From NCBI RefSeq assembly GCF_022809775.1, contig NZ_CP094380.1:3013501-3077500 (forward strand): a stretch of DNA of 64,000 nucleotides. Direction: 5' to 3'. Source of the stretch: Pseudodesulfovibrio tunisiensis (lineage in GTDB: Bacteria; Desulfobacterota; Desulfovibrionia; Desulfovibrionales; Desulfovibrionaceae). Below, one piece after another: positions 42,336 through 51,348 of the stretch. How positions within the stretch are numbered: the first letter of the stretch is position 1; each line of letters starts with the position of its first letter. Below the pieces are notes generated by a model. The model saw nothing but the letters and a program-made list of their open reading frames with translations, was not told the DNA's origin and did no database searches. The translations under genes and the position numbers were made by a program.

Positions 42336-42794
42336 ATGGATGTCGAATTGGCAAAGCCCTTCATCAAGGCCGCTGTGGACGTGTTGTCCACCATGGCGTT
42401 CATAACCCCCAAGGTCGGCCGGCCGTATGTGAAGAAAAATGCCGTGGCCGTGGGAGACGTTACCGGTCTGGTGGGCATTACCGGTGACAAGAGCGGCAGT
42501 GTTTCCATGTCCTTTTCAAAGAAATGTGCGGTCGCCATCGTCAAGAACATGCTTGGCGACGAGATCGAGGACATCATGCAGGACGTCAAGGACGCGGTGG
42601 GCGAACTGACCAACATGATTTCCGGACAGGCGCGAGCCGGACTTGCGGAAAGGGGCCTTGTGTTCCAGGGCTCCACGCCTTCGGTCATCATGGGCGACAA
42701 CCACACCATTTCGCATATGGCAAAATCGCCGATCATGGCGATCCCCTTCTCGACCGAATTTGGAGATTTCACCATCGAATTCTGCTTCGAATAG
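42336..42794 (+). CDS. CheX-family chemotaxis phosphatase
   Basis: 152 residues from ATG 42336 (AAGGAG upstream). CheX/CheC-type fold with the catalytic ExxN in AVGELTNMISGQARAGL, and SGSVSMSFSKKCAVAIVKNM as the conserved strand-helix. Such proteins dephosphorylate CheY-like receivers. It starts MDVELAKPFIKAAVDVLSTM. The following gene, 34 bases downstream, has a receiver domain, a plausible substrate. Upstream, 42076-42335 is a 260-base leader with no identified element. Confidence 0.9.
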   Translation: MDVELAKPFIKAAVDVLSTMAFITPKVGRPYVKKNAVAVGDVTGLVGITGDKSGSVSMSFSKKCAVAIVKNMLGDEIEDIMQDVKDAVGELTNMISGQARAGLAERGLVFQGSTPSVIMGDNHTISHMAKSPIMAIPFSTEFGDFTIEFCFE

Positions 42795-42828
42795 CCAGTT
42801 GGAACGCCAGCCACGGGGAGAGGAAACC

Positions 42829-44412
42829 ATGACCAGTCTAGATGATTTCAGAAACAAGGAATTCCTGGATCAGATCACGATCCTGAATGAAATTTCCGGG
42901 ACCAAGGACCCCGAGGCACTTCCCGGCCTCGTGGCCCTGCTCAAGGCCCCCGTGGGCGACACCTCAATCGACTACATGGTGGTGAACGCCCTGAACGCCG
43001 TGCTTTCCAACAATGAACCCAAGGTCGTGGAAGGGCTGACCGACGAGCACGACGGATATCGCATCCTGTGCATTCGCGTTGCCGGGGAGCATGGATTCAA
43101 GAGCGCGGTTCCCGGCCTTGTTGCCATTGCCGAGACCGAGGCCGATCCCGATCGCCTGATGGAGGTGCTGACCTCGCTGGCGCGCATTGCCGATCCCGTG
43201 GGTCTGCCCGTGTTCCGCCTCCATCTGGAACACGAGGACCCGTTCATCAAATCCTCGTGCATCGAGGCGCTCGGCAAGCTGGGCGACGAGGAATCCATCG
43301 AGTATTTCCGGAATCTGCTCATCGAGAGCGAGGCTCCGGACCGCTACGAGATATGCGAGATCACCACCTGGAAGGCCATCGAGGCCCTGGCCTCGTTCCC
43401 GCTGGAGGAAACCCGTGCCTTTCTGGTCTCCCATCTGCATCACAAGAATCCCACGGTACGCCGCATCATCACGGACGCCATGATCACCATCGGCTCGCCC
43501 GTGGTACCCATGCTGCTCGATGCGTTCGAGACCGGGGATACGGACATGCGCATCCTGACCGCCAACGTGCTCGGGTTCATCGGCGACCGCAACGGGGCCA
43601 ATGGCCTTGTCGCCGCCTATGACAAGGGACTGGCCGAAGACCTGAACGTGCGCTATGCCCTGTACGAGGCGCTGGGCCGCATTGGCACCATGAAGGGCAT
43701 CATCTGCCTTGTGGATGGGTTGCACGAGACCGACGAACTGATTCTCATGGCCGTGGTCGGCGGGCTGGAACGCCACGTCAATCCGGGCATGATTTCCACC
43801 CTGACCGACCTGATCTGCAAGGCCGACGCCCAGAGCGATCGTCTGGCCCGCGCCGTGATCAATTCCAAGGCCACGCGCATTTTCGACGCTTTGTACGAGA
43901 ACGCCGGAGCCGGAGATGCGCTGATTGCGTCCCTTTCCGTTTCCAAGGATTCGGAAATTCAGGAAGAGTTCCGTTCGCTGCTCGCGGAGATCGGTGGGGC
44001 AAGGGCCGAGGACGATCTGGCCAAACTGCCGGAGGTCGGCGTGGGAGCGCGCAAGGCGCTGGCCGCGGACGATTCCCGTTCCATGTGCGCCATGCATCGT
44101 GCCATTCTCACGGACCTCGGCTTCGAAGCCTTTGTGGCCCCGGACGGGGAAAAGGCGTTCGATTTCATCGAGCAGGGCGAGGAGTTCGACATTATCATCA
44201 CGGACATGAACATGCCCGTGATGGACGGCATGGAGCTGGTGGGCAAGGTGCGCAACACCCCGGGCTACGAGGACATCCCCATCATCATGGTGACCACCGA
44301 GTCCGAAGCTTCCCAGCAGAATCTTGCCGAGAAGGCGGGCGTGACCGCGTTCATCACCAAACCGTTCAAGCCCGACGAGCTCAAGGCCAAGATTACCGAA
44401 GTCCTTGGCTAG
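42829..44412 (+). CDS. HEAT-repeat protein with C-terminal receiver domain
   Basis: 527 residues from ATG 42829 (GGGGAGAGG upstream). About 390 residues of HEAT-like helical repeats (for instance LPVFRLHLEHEDPFIKSSCI, PVVPMLLDAFETGDTDMRIL) precede a CheY-like receiver (about 405-527). Its phospho-accepting Asp is in IIITDMNMPVMDGMEL (about 459), with the Thr/Lys pair in MVTTESE and FITKPFKPDE. The HEAT part presumably binds a partner protein and the receiver switches it. It is paired with CheX in one operon, ended by a terminator. Confidence 0.9.
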   Translation: MTSLDDFRNKEFLDQITILNEISGTKDPEALPGLVALLKAPVGDTSIDYMVVNALNAVLSNNEPKVVEGLTDEHDGYRILCIRVAGEHGFKSAVPGLVAIAETEADPDRLMEVLTSLARIADPVGLPVFRLHLEHEDPFIKSSCIEALGKLGDEESIEYFRNLLIESEAPDRYEICEITTWKAIEALASFPLEETRAFLVSHLHHKNPTVRRIITDAMITIGSPVVPMLLDAFETGDTDMRILTANVLGFIGDRNGANGLVAAYDKGLAEDLNVRYALYEALGRIGTMKGIICLVDGLHETDELILMAVVGGLERHVNPGMISTLTDLICKADAQSDRLARAVINSKATRIFDALYENAGAGDALIASLSVSKDSEIQEEFRSLLAEIGGARAEDDLAKLPEVGVGARKALAADDSRSMCAMHRAILTDLGFEAFVAPDGEKAFDFIEQGEEFDIIITDMNMPVMDGMELVGKVRNTPGYEDIPIIMVTTESEASQQNLAEKAGVTAFITKPFKPDELKAKITEVLG

Positions 44413-44432
44413 ACTTTCGAAAAATTCCAATG

Positions 44433-44470
44433 AAAAAGAGGCCGTCTGCGTGCGCAGGCGGTCTCTTTTT
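44433..44470. terminator. Bidirectional rho-independent terminator
   Basis: AAAAAGAGGCCGTCTGC-GTGC-GCAGGCGGTCTCTTTTT, with G-U pairs that let it work on both strands, between convergent operons. Confidence 0.9.
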
Positions 44471-44484
44471 CTGTCCTTGTGCAA

Positions 44485-44817
44485 CTACATTCCGGCCAGT
44501 GCCTGCCCCCGGTCCGGAAAGAGCGGAAAAATGCGGTCGTAGCCCGAGACCTCGAACACTTCCTGAATGTAGTCCTTGATGCCGCATATGGCGACCTTGC
44601 CGGCTGTCTTCTTGAGACGCTGGTAGGCCAGCACGAGCACGCGCAGTCCCGAGCTGTTGATGTAGTCCAGCCCCGAGAAATCGAAGAGCAGGGCGGTTTC
44701 CCCGGATTCCAGCAGAGCCAGTACCCTGGTCTCCAGAATCTGGGTTTCCTCCGCGTCCAGACTGCCATCCACAGCCAGAATGGTCACGCCGTTTTCCTTG
44801 AGTTCACTCAAAGCCAC
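44485..44817 (-). CDS. STAS-domain anti-sigma-factor antagonist
   Basis: 110 residues. STAS fold with the phospho-acceptor in LDYINSSGLRVLVLAYQRLK and helix KVAICGIKDYIQEVFEVSGY. In partner-switching systems the unphosphorylated form binds and sequesters the kinase/anti-sigma factor. The adjacent minus-strand genes encode that kinase (HATPase) and a PP2C phosphatase, giving a full module. Confidence 0.92.
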   Translation of the reverse strand: MALSELKENGVTILAVDGSLDAEETQILETRVLALLESGETALLFDFSGLDYINSSGLRVLVLAYQRLKKTAGKVAICGIKDYIQEVFEVSGYDRIFPLFPDRGQALAGM

Positions 44818-44829
44818 CGTACACCTCCG

Positions 44830-45279
44830 TCAATTGCGGCTGTCGCAGCCGTTTTGTGTCAGTTGTTTTTCCAGCAGCAGGATGTTCTTTCCGTTTTCCC
44901 GTTTGTACGCGATGTTGTGCATCATGTTTCGGACCAGATGCACGCCCATGCCGCCAATGGGCCGAGCTCGTTCCTCCAGAGGCAGGTCCAGTTCCGGTTC
45001 CGGCGCCTCCAGAATGTTGAAGGGTCTGGCATCGTCTTCCAGCCGGATTCGGAGCGTGTCCCGATCCAGGGATATGGAGACCTCTATGGGATGCTCGTCA
45101 TGGTCGGCATAGCCGTAGGAAATGATGTTGGTGATGAGTTCATCCAGGACCAGAGTCAGATGAAAGACCGTCTTCGACTTCAGTCCGTTGGCCGCGCCGA
45201 ATTCTTCCACGATGGGCTGGAAGCATTGAAAGCATTGCTGCTTGTTGGTCAAGGTGAAGCTGATGCTTTTTTCGGCCAT
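44830..45279 (-). CDS. RsbW-like serine kinase/anti-sigma HATPase
   Basis: 149 residues from ATG 45279. GHKL ATPase motifs: LVLDELITNIISYGYAD (N box), RLEDDARPFNILEA (G1, with DDARPF in place of D-x-G-x-x-F) and PIGGMGVHLVRNMMH (G2). Family members phosphorylate a STAS antagonist and bind a sigma factor or other target. No sigma factor gene is adjacent. The gene lies between the STAS and phosphatase genes, 12 bases from the former. Confidence 0.9.
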   Translation of the reverse strand: MAEKSISFTLTNKQQCFQCFQPIVEEFGAANGLKSKTVFHLTLVLDELITNIISYGYADHDEHPIEVSISLDRDTLRIRLEDDARPFNILEAPEPELDLPLEERARPIGGMGVHLVRNMMHNIAYKRENGKNILLLEKQLTQNGCDSRN

Positions 45280-45289
45280 GCGCATTCCG

Positions 45290-47425
45290 TCAGATTTTCT
45301 TGATCACCACCACGGCGATATCGTCATCCTGCCTGCCGTCGGCAAAGGCGGCCACCGCGTTCATGATCGCGGATTTCACGCCTTCAGCATGTTTATGTGC
45401 GTTCTCGCGGATGATGGCAAGGGTTCTTTCCTTGCCGAACATGTGCCCGCTGTTGTTGCGTGCTTCCCAGACGCCGTCCGTGGCCATGACCACGAGCGCG
45501 CCCTCGGGCAGGTCGCGTTCCCGCTCCTCGTACTGCGTGCCGGCCAGCACGCCCAGCGGCAGGCCGTCTCCGCCGAGTTCGTCGAATGAATCCGAGTCCG
45601 GCATGTACACGAAGGCTGGATCGTGCCCGGCCCGAACCCAGCGGATGCGCGGCGAGCCGGATTTCAGGCGCAGATAGAACAGGGTCAGGAAACGCCCGGT
45701 GCCGTCCAGATCGCGGGCAAGGGAATCGTTGATGGTGCCCATGCGTTCGGCCGGGTTCATGTCCAGCCCGGCCAGCGTGTGGAGCTGGCCGCGAGCCGTG
45801 GCCATGAGCAGGGCGGACGCCGTGTCGTGCCCGGCCACGTCGCCGAGCACCACGCCCAGTGCCGAGGAACCGTCGCCGGTTTCCAGCGGAATGAAATCAT
45901 AGTAGTCGCCGCCGGTCCGGTCGCAATAGGAAATGCCCCCGGCAATGTCGTAGCCCTCGGCCACGGGTTCGGCGGAGGGCAGAAGGAGTCGCTGCACTTC
46001 CTCGGCCAGCTCCATGTTCCGGCGCAGGCGGACCTGGTCCCGGAGCTTCGGGCCCATGCGGTTGAGCGCGGAGATGAGTATGTCGCGCTCGTCGCCGGTG
46101 CGCGTGTCCAGTCGGGCATCGAAGTCCCCGGCGGACAGCTTCTGCGCCATATCCACCAGAGAGAGCAGGGTGCTCGTGACCCGGCGCGTCCCGAACCATG
46201 CCAGCAGGGCCGCGAACGCGAGCATGGAACCCACGACCGCGGCGGACAGGTTGCGCATCTCGATGAACAGGGTATCCATTGCCGTCACGATTTCATCGGG
46301 CAGGGCATTGACCGTGGTTTCCGGAGCAATGACCAGAAAGGCGACGTTGTGGTCGGCCGTGGCAAAGGCGCAGATGGAGGGCTTGCCCTTGTAGGACAGG
46401 GCCATGTGCCCCTGACTCCTTTCCCCCATGGCCGTGATGAGCTGCCGCAATTCTCCCGGCTGATCGAAGCCGAGCCACTCTGGCGAGAATTCCATGCGCC
46501 AATGGTGGGAGCCGCTTTCATATTCCTGCTGGGCCAGAATGCTCAGGCCGGGGGCCTCCGTGGCCGGATTCTCCGATTGGAGCACCATGAGATGATCCAG
46601 GTTGCGTTCCCATTCCGAGTGCTGCGACATGTCCATGAGCGCGGCGGAAATCGGGATGTCCACCCCGGCCGCGCCCAGAAAGTTTCCGTCCCTGTCCAGA
46701 ATCGGATAGCTCACGGTGCCCACCCCGCTGCGCAGGGTCGGGTCCACCAGAGGCATGGTCCATGTCAGCGTTTTGGACTTGCGCACCCGGCGAAACCACT
46801 CCTGATCCCTCGGGTCGAACATCATGGGAATGCCGCCATGCCCGGGATAGACCATGTGCAGGCCGTTGTTCAGCGAAACATGGAGCCAGTACGCGGCCCC
46901 TTCAAGCCCCTGATACAGGTCCGCCATGACCGGACCGATTTGGACGAGTTCCCGGATTTTCCGGTCCTCTCCGTCCTGCGTCCGGGATGCCCCGGGCAGG
47001 AAGAATGCGGGATGCGTCATGCTCACGGGAAGCGGTCTGGTCTTGCCCATCATGGTCTGCCGGTAATAGGGCGATCTGGGAGCCGTATCTTCCGGAAGGT
47101 TGCGGCCCATGTCGAAATCGCGGGCGAAAACTGGCTGTTCGGCATTGGCGTCCGGGAGGGCGAGCGCCTTTTCGGCCTGCTGCGCCAGAATGCGGGCCAC
47201 CAGTCCCACGCTCATGGCCCGTTCCTCGACCAGCGTGGCGTAGGTCACGGTCATGCGCTCCATCTCGCCGGTCATGATGTCCAGCAGCTCCGCATGTGTG
47301 CGGCTGGAAACCGAGTCCAGAACCCGCAGGCTGACACGACTCATCACCCCCCTGAACACGAACAGGGGAATCAGGCTGAAGGCCAGAAGCACGAAAAAGA
47401 ATTTCCAGCGAATGCGCAACTTCAT
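45290..47425 (-). CDS. Membrane SpoIIE-type serine phosphatase with periplasmic Cache-like sensor
   Basis: 711 residues from ATG 47425 (MKLRIRWKFFFVLLAFSLIP). Membrane helices at about 5-28 and 375-398 flank an extracytoplasmic region of about 345 residues: DIMTGEMERMTVTYATLVEE, then DPRDQEWFRRV and FLGAAGVDIPI, double-Cache features. HAMP follows (AQKLSAGDFDARLDTRTGDE), then a PP2C domain (ELAEEVQRLLLPSAEPV, TGGDYYDFIP, VLGDVAGHDTASALLM, DGVWEARNNSGH). It should dephosphorylate the STAS protein in response to a periplasmic ligand. First gene of the three-gene switch. Confidence 0.93.
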   Translation of the reverse strand: MKLRIRWKFFFVLLAFSLIPLFVFRGVMSRVSLRVLDSVSSRTHAELLDIMTGEMERMTVTYATLVEERAMSVGLVARILAQQAEKALALPDANAEQPVFARDFDMGRNLPEDTAPRSPYYRQTMMGKTRPLPVSMTHPAFFLPGASRTQDGEDRKIRELVQIGPVMADLYQGLEGAAYWLHVSLNNGLHMVYPGHGGIPMMFDPRDQEWFRRVRKSKTLTWTMPLVDPTLRSGVGTVSYPILDRDGNFLGAAGVDIPISAALMDMSQHSEWERNLDHLMVLQSENPATEAPGLSILAQQEYESGSHHWRMEFSPEWLGFDQPGELRQLITAMGERSQGHMALSYKGKPSICAFATADHNVAFLVIAPETTVNALPDEIVTAMDTLFIEMRNLSAAVVGSMLAFAALLAWFGTRRVTSTLLSLVDMAQKLSAGDFDARLDTRTGDERDILISALNRMGPKLRDQVRLRRNMELAEEVQRLLLPSAEPVAEGYDIAGGISYCDRTGGDYYDFIPLETGDGSSALGVVLGDVAGHDTASALLMATARGQLHTLAGLDMNPAERMGTINDSLARDLDGTGRFLTLFYLRLKSGSPRIRWVRAGHDPAFVYMPDSDSFDELGGDGLPLGVLAGTQYEERERDLPEGALVVMATDGVWEARNNSGHMFGKERTLAIIRENAHKHAEGVKSAIMNAVAAFADGRQDDDIAVVVIKKI

Positions 47426-47587
47426 GGTTGTCCCGGAATTTGATGGTGCGTTGCCGTTCCCCGTATTGAGCACGAATATCGGGTTTCTGTCCATAGGATG
47501 CGGACAGTCTGTAATTATACTTGGAAACAAAGAGGATATTTTCTATAGAGAGGCGATACAAACCCACACATAACATGGACGCCGCTC

Positions 47588-50113
47588 ATGCCGCACCCCA
47601 ATGATACCCGACGCATCACCAAGACTTCCCTGTTCTCATGGATTTTCTACAGAAACGTGAAGCTTCAGGTTCTGGCTCTGCTCGTGACCGTGGCCATTGC
47701 CCTGATGCGCGTGCTTCCTCTTGATTTGCAGAAGCGCATCATCAACGAAGCCATCGGCATGAAGGATCTGGACAAGCTCTTTCTCTACGTGGGGCTGTTC
47801 ATTGCGTTTCGCACGGCGGCCAGCGGTCTCAAGTACGTGATGAACCTGATGCAGATATACATCGGAGAGCGCACGCTGGTCACGATCCGCACCCGGCTCT
47901 ACGAGCATCTGCTTTCCCTGCCCATCCAGTTCTACCGCCGTACCTCGCCGGGCAATGTCATCGCCTATCTGGTGACCGAGTTCATTCCCGTGGCCACGTT
48001 CATCGGCCAGTCCGTGACCATGCCCGCGGTCAACCTGTTCACGTTCTTCGGCGTGGCCGGGTATCTGTTCTACCTGAATCCCGAGCTCGCGGCCCTGTCC
48101 ATTTCCGTGTACGTGGTCCAGCTCTTCGTGCTGCCGCAGATCCAGAAGCATTTCCGCCGGGCGAACCGGGTGCGCATGCAGCACACGCAGGAGCTCTCCG
48201 GTCTGGTGGGCGAGGCGGTCTCCGGCGTGCACGAGGTGCATTCCAATGCATCCATTCCCCTTGAATCCCGCAAGTTCGGCGTGGCCCTGAACAATCTGTA
48301 CAAGGCCACCATCAGGATGAACGCCTACAAGTTCGGGATCAAGGCCGTGAACAACCTGTTCCAGAACATGGGCCCGTTCGTGCTGTTTCTGGTGGGTGGC
48401 TATCTGGCCATCAAGGGCCGGTTCGATCTCGGTTCCCTTGTGGCCTACCTTGCGGCCTACGACATGATCTACGACCCGTGGAAGGAACTCATGGAGTTCT
48501 GGCAGGTCTATCAGGACAGTTCCGTGCGCTACAGGCAGATCATGCGTTCCTTCGACCATGCCCCGGAATTCGAGCAGTGCGTGCAGGGCCGCGAGCCGTA
48601 CGTGCTGGACAACGATCTGGAGATTCGGGACCTGACGTACGTGGTGGGCGGCAACATCAAGCTGCTGGACCGGGTCAACGTCTCGGTCAGGGGCGGGGAG
48701 CACGTGGCGCTGGTGGGGTTTTCCGGCAGCGGAAAGTCCACGCTGGCCCTGTGCGTTGCCCAGTTGTACCGATACAGCGGGGGCAACGTGCTTCTGGGCG
48801 GGCACGAGGTCTCGGCCCTGTCCAAGCAGGACATCACCTACAATCTCGGCATGGTGGCCCAGCATCCGTTCATCTTCGACGGCACGGTCAGGGACAACCT
48901 GCTGTATTCCTGCGAGGCGCTCGGGCTTCAGGGCGGTTCCTGCGCGGACGGCGGAGACCCCAGCCTCGACAAGCTGATCGAGACCATTCAGCAGGTCGGG
49001 CTGTTTCTCGACGTGCTCAGTTTCGGCCTCCGGTCGCGTCTGGACCCGGAAGAGGACCGGGAGCTTGTCGGCGCGGTGATCAATGCCCGGGCCGCGTTTC
49101 AGGCCGAGCATGCGGACGGGCTGACCGTGGACGTGGCCGGGGACATCGAGTTCTTCGACCGCACCGAGTACAGCCGCTATCTGACCGTGGCAGAGAACAT
49201 CGCGTTCGGGGCGCCTCTGAAACAGGAGTTCGACCCCGAGCATCTGCATGCCAACCCGGTGTTCGTGGAGTTCATGGACGCCCACGGGCTGCGCCCCTAT
49301 CTGGTGAGTCTGGGATCGAATCTGGCCCGGCGCACCGTGGACGCGCTCGGCCCGGAACCCACTGCCGACATGTTCGGCCAGAGCCCGGTGCCCGAGAGCG
49401 AATACGAAACCTACCGCACACTGGCCATCCGGCTGGACAGCGACGAACCGCTGTCCGCGAACGAGGAAGGCATGCTGGTCAAGCTGGGGCTGCGGTTCGT
49501 GCCCGGACTGCACAAGCTGGCCGGGATGAGCTCGGAATTCATGCGCATGGTCGTGGATTGCCGCGACGACTTCGGGGCACTGATCCGGGAGCGCGATCCC
49601 GATGCGTTCAGCTTTTTCGACCAGTCCGAATACATTCACAACCGGAGCATTCAGGACAACATCCTGTTCGGCCGGGTGCGTGCGGATTCGGCCGGGGCCG
49701 AGGAGCGGGTCTCCCAGCGCATGTACCAGCTCCTGATCATGGAAGGCGTGCTTGAACCCGTGGTGGAGATGGGACTGCTGTTCCAGGTCGGCAGCATGGG
49801 CGACAGGCTGTCCGGCGGCCAGCGTCAGAAGATCGCACTGGCCCGGACCTTTCTCAAGAATCCCGCAGTGATCATTCTGGACGAGGCCACAGCCGCGCTG
49901 GACAACAAGTCCCAGACCCGGGTGCAGAACATCATCACGAGCAAGCTCAAGGGCAAATCCACGGTCATTGCCGTGATCCATCGTCTGGACGTACTCAGGT
50001 TCTACGACAAGGTCGTGGTGCTCAAGGCGGGCAGGGTCGTGGAGCAGGGTGGCTACGAGGAACTCATGGAGAAAAAGGGAGCATTGCATGAGCTTGTCCA
50101 GGGAAGGAAATGA
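47588..50113 (+). CDS. ABC exporter (fused permease-ATPase) with a large insertion in the ATPase domain
   Basis: 841 residues. The permease half (about 20-310) is a type 1 exporter domain with about six helices (IGERTLVTIRTRLYEHLLSL, PIQFYRRTSPGNVIAYL). In the ATPase domain, Walker A is GFSGSGKSTLALCV (about 377), the Q-loop is MVAQHPFIFDGTVRDNL (about 424), signature DRLSGGQRQKIALARTF (about 741), and Walker B VIILDEATAALDN. The Q-loop-to-signature distance is about 315 residues instead of about 60. The extra 255 residues contain two further copies of the motif that normally follows the Q-loop (LTVAENIAFGAPL, SIQDNILFGRV). Substrate unknown. Confidence 0.88.
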   Translation: MPHPNDTRRITKTSLFSWIFYRNVKLQVLALLVTVAIALMRVLPLDLQKRIINEAIGMKDLDKLFLYVGLFIAFRTAASGLKYVMNLMQIYIGERTLVTIRTRLYEHLLSLPIQFYRRTSPGNVIAYLVTEFIPVATFIGQSVTMPAVNLFTFFGVAGYLFYLNPELAALSISVYVVQLFVLPQIQKHFRRANRVRMQHTQELSGLVGEAVSGVHEVHSNASIPLESRKFGVALNNLYKATIRMNAYKFGIKAVNNLFQNMGPFVLFLVGGYLAIKGRFDLGSLVAYLAAYDMIYDPWKELMEFWQVYQDSSVRYRQIMRSFDHAPEFEQCVQGREPYVLDNDLEIRDLTYVVGGNIKLLDRVNVSVRGGEHVALVGFSGSGKSTLALCVAQLYRYSGGNVLLGGHEVSALSKQDITYNLGMVAQHPFIFDGTVRDNLLYSCEALGLQGGSCADGGDPSLDKLIETIQQVGLFLDVLSFGLRSRLDPEEDRELVGAVINARAAFQAEHADGLTVDVAGDIEFFDRTEYSRYLTVAENIAFGAPLKQEFDPEHLHANPVFVEFMDAHGLRPYLVSLGSNLARRTVDALGPEPTADMFGQSPVPESEYETYRTLAIRLDSDEPLSANEEGMLVKLGLRFVPGLHKLAGMSSEFMRMVVDCRDDFGALIRERDPDAFSFFDQSEYIHNRSIQDNILFGRVRADSAGAEERVSQRMYQLLIMEGVLEPVVEMGLLFQVGSMGDRLSGGQRQKIALARTFLKNPAVIILDEATAALDNKSQTRVQNIITSKLKGKSTVIAVIHRLDVLRFYDKVVVLKAGRVVEQGGYEELMEKKGALHELVQGRK

Positions 50114-50579
50114 CGGCTGCGAATTCGACGAGAACGTGGAACTGCTGCGGACCGTGCCGCATTTCAGCGACATGCCCGTGGAGTCGGTCAGGCGTGTGGC
50201 CCTGCTGTGCCGGCGTACGACCTATCGTGCCGGGGACGCCGTGTTTTCGCGCGGGGAAACGGACCGGAACGCGTATGTCGTGATCAGGGGCGAGGCCCGC
50301 GTTGTCCTTGACGAACGGGAAATCGGGGAATTTCGCACCGGCGCCTTTTTCGGCGGACTGGGGCTGCTGGACGGGGTGGAGCGGCTTTTCACGGTGCTGG
50401 CGCATAGCGGGCTGACCTGTCTGGTTCTGCCCGGGGACAGCATTCGCGAGTATCTGTGTCAGGCCGAAAACGAGCGGGAAATTTTCCTGCGTGTCATGGT
50501 CGCCAGAATCGTGGATTGGGAAAAACGGGAGCTGGCCCGGGGGCCCGGACCGCACGATCCGGGCGTGAGCCTGCTATGA
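50088..50579 (+). CDS. Cyclic-nucleotide-binding-domain protein
   Basis: 163 residues from ATG 50088, overlapping the ABC gene by 26 bases (GGGAG upstream). A Crp-like beta-roll: AGDAVFSRGETDRNAYVVIR, GEFRTGAFFGGLGLLDG, then LTCLVLPGDSIREYLCQ. There is no DNA-binding domain after it, only a short helix. It is co-transcribed with the ABC exporter and so is a candidate regulatory subunit. Whether it binds a nucleotide is not clear, since the phosphate-binding cassette RxxxR-like residues are weak. Confidence 0.85.
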   Translation: MSLSREGNDGCEFDENVELLRTVPHFSDMPVESVRRVALLCRRTTYRAGDAVFSRGETDRNAYVVIRGEARVVLDEREIGEFRTGAFFGGLGLLDGVERLFTVLAHSGLTCLVLPGDSIREYLCQAENEREIFLRVMVARIVDWEKRELARGPGPHDPGVSLL

Positions 50580-50962
50580 CGAGGGTTTATGCGCGTTTTC
50601 TTGAAAATCGACCTTCATTTTGCTCGAAAACGAGATGATTTTTTGCGTGCGCGCCAAAAATATTTGCACATTTTTCCCTTTTCAGGGGGCTTTTCCCCTT
50701 TACAAGCATGGAAAATCGAAGTAGGCCCCTTCTCAACCCAATCGGGACTCTCTCCCTCTCATGAATGCCCCGGCCCGGTTATGCCAGTCTCCGGGCCGGG
50801 GCTAGGAAAAACTCCTTCAGATTCCGAAAAGTTACGCATCGAGCCGTCAAGGCCCGCGCTCTTGTTGCGCGGGATTTTTGCTGTTGTGCCGTCCGGTTTT
50901 CGGGCGATGCATGCATGAATTCCGGCCCGGGCCGGAGAACCCTTTCAATCGGGGAGGCGACC
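50580..50962 (+). other. 380-base gap with two hairpins ahead of the AhpD-like gene
   Basis: Contains an 11-bp perfect hairpin CCCCGGCCCGG/CCGGGCCGGGG (50768-50801). It also has a terminator-like stem CCCGCGC/GCGCGGG with ATTTTTG (50853-50879). No supported gene. The second stem lies 85 bases upstream of the next gene and could end the previous transcript or act as an attenuator. Confidence 0.5.
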
Positions 50963-51289
50963 ATGCCAGAACCTGCGGAAAAGGCCACGGAACTGTTTCG
51001 GCTCATGAACCGGCATCGCCGGGACGTCTTCAAGTCCTATCAGAGCTTCACTTCGACCATCAAGAAGGGCAGCGCCATCGAGGACAAGTATCAGTCCCTG
51101 ATCCTCATTGCCTGCTCCATCCTGTCCCAGTGCGACATGTGCATTTCGCTTCACGTGCAGAACGCGGCCGTGCACGGAGCCACGAAGGACGAGATCATCG
51201 ATGCGGGGCTGCTGGCCGTGGCCATGGGCGGTTCGCCCAAGATGATGTACATGCGCCACGTGTACGAAGAGGTGGAAAAGCTGTTCTGA
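50963..51289 (+). CDS. Carboxymuconolactone decarboxylase/AhpD-family protein
   Basis: 108 residues from ATG 50963 (GGGGAGG upstream). The CxxC-x3-H redox motif is CDMCISLHVQNA, followed by KDEIIDAGLLAVAMGGSPKM, typical of AhpD/CMD proteins. Such proteins are small thiol redox enzymes or thioredoxin-like peroxidase partners. Stand-alone with its own leader; no peroxiredoxin is adjacent. Confidence 0.92.
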   Translation: MPEPAEKATELFRLMNRHRRDVFKSYQSFTSTIKKGSAIEDKYQSLILIACSILSQCDMCISLHVQNAAVHGATKDEIIDAGLLAVAMGGSPKMMYMRHVYEEVEKLF

Positions 51290-51348
51290 TCCCGGGGATT
51301 TTGCGGAAAGCCATTCTCCCGCCGCAGAATTTGCGGTATGCGTGAGAC

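Noticed and set aside
47636..50173. 845-codon minus-strand open frame opposite the ABC exporter
   Set aside because: Composition (His, Gln, Val-rich) is typical of antisense frames in high-GC codon patterns; the plus strand holds the real ABC motifs.
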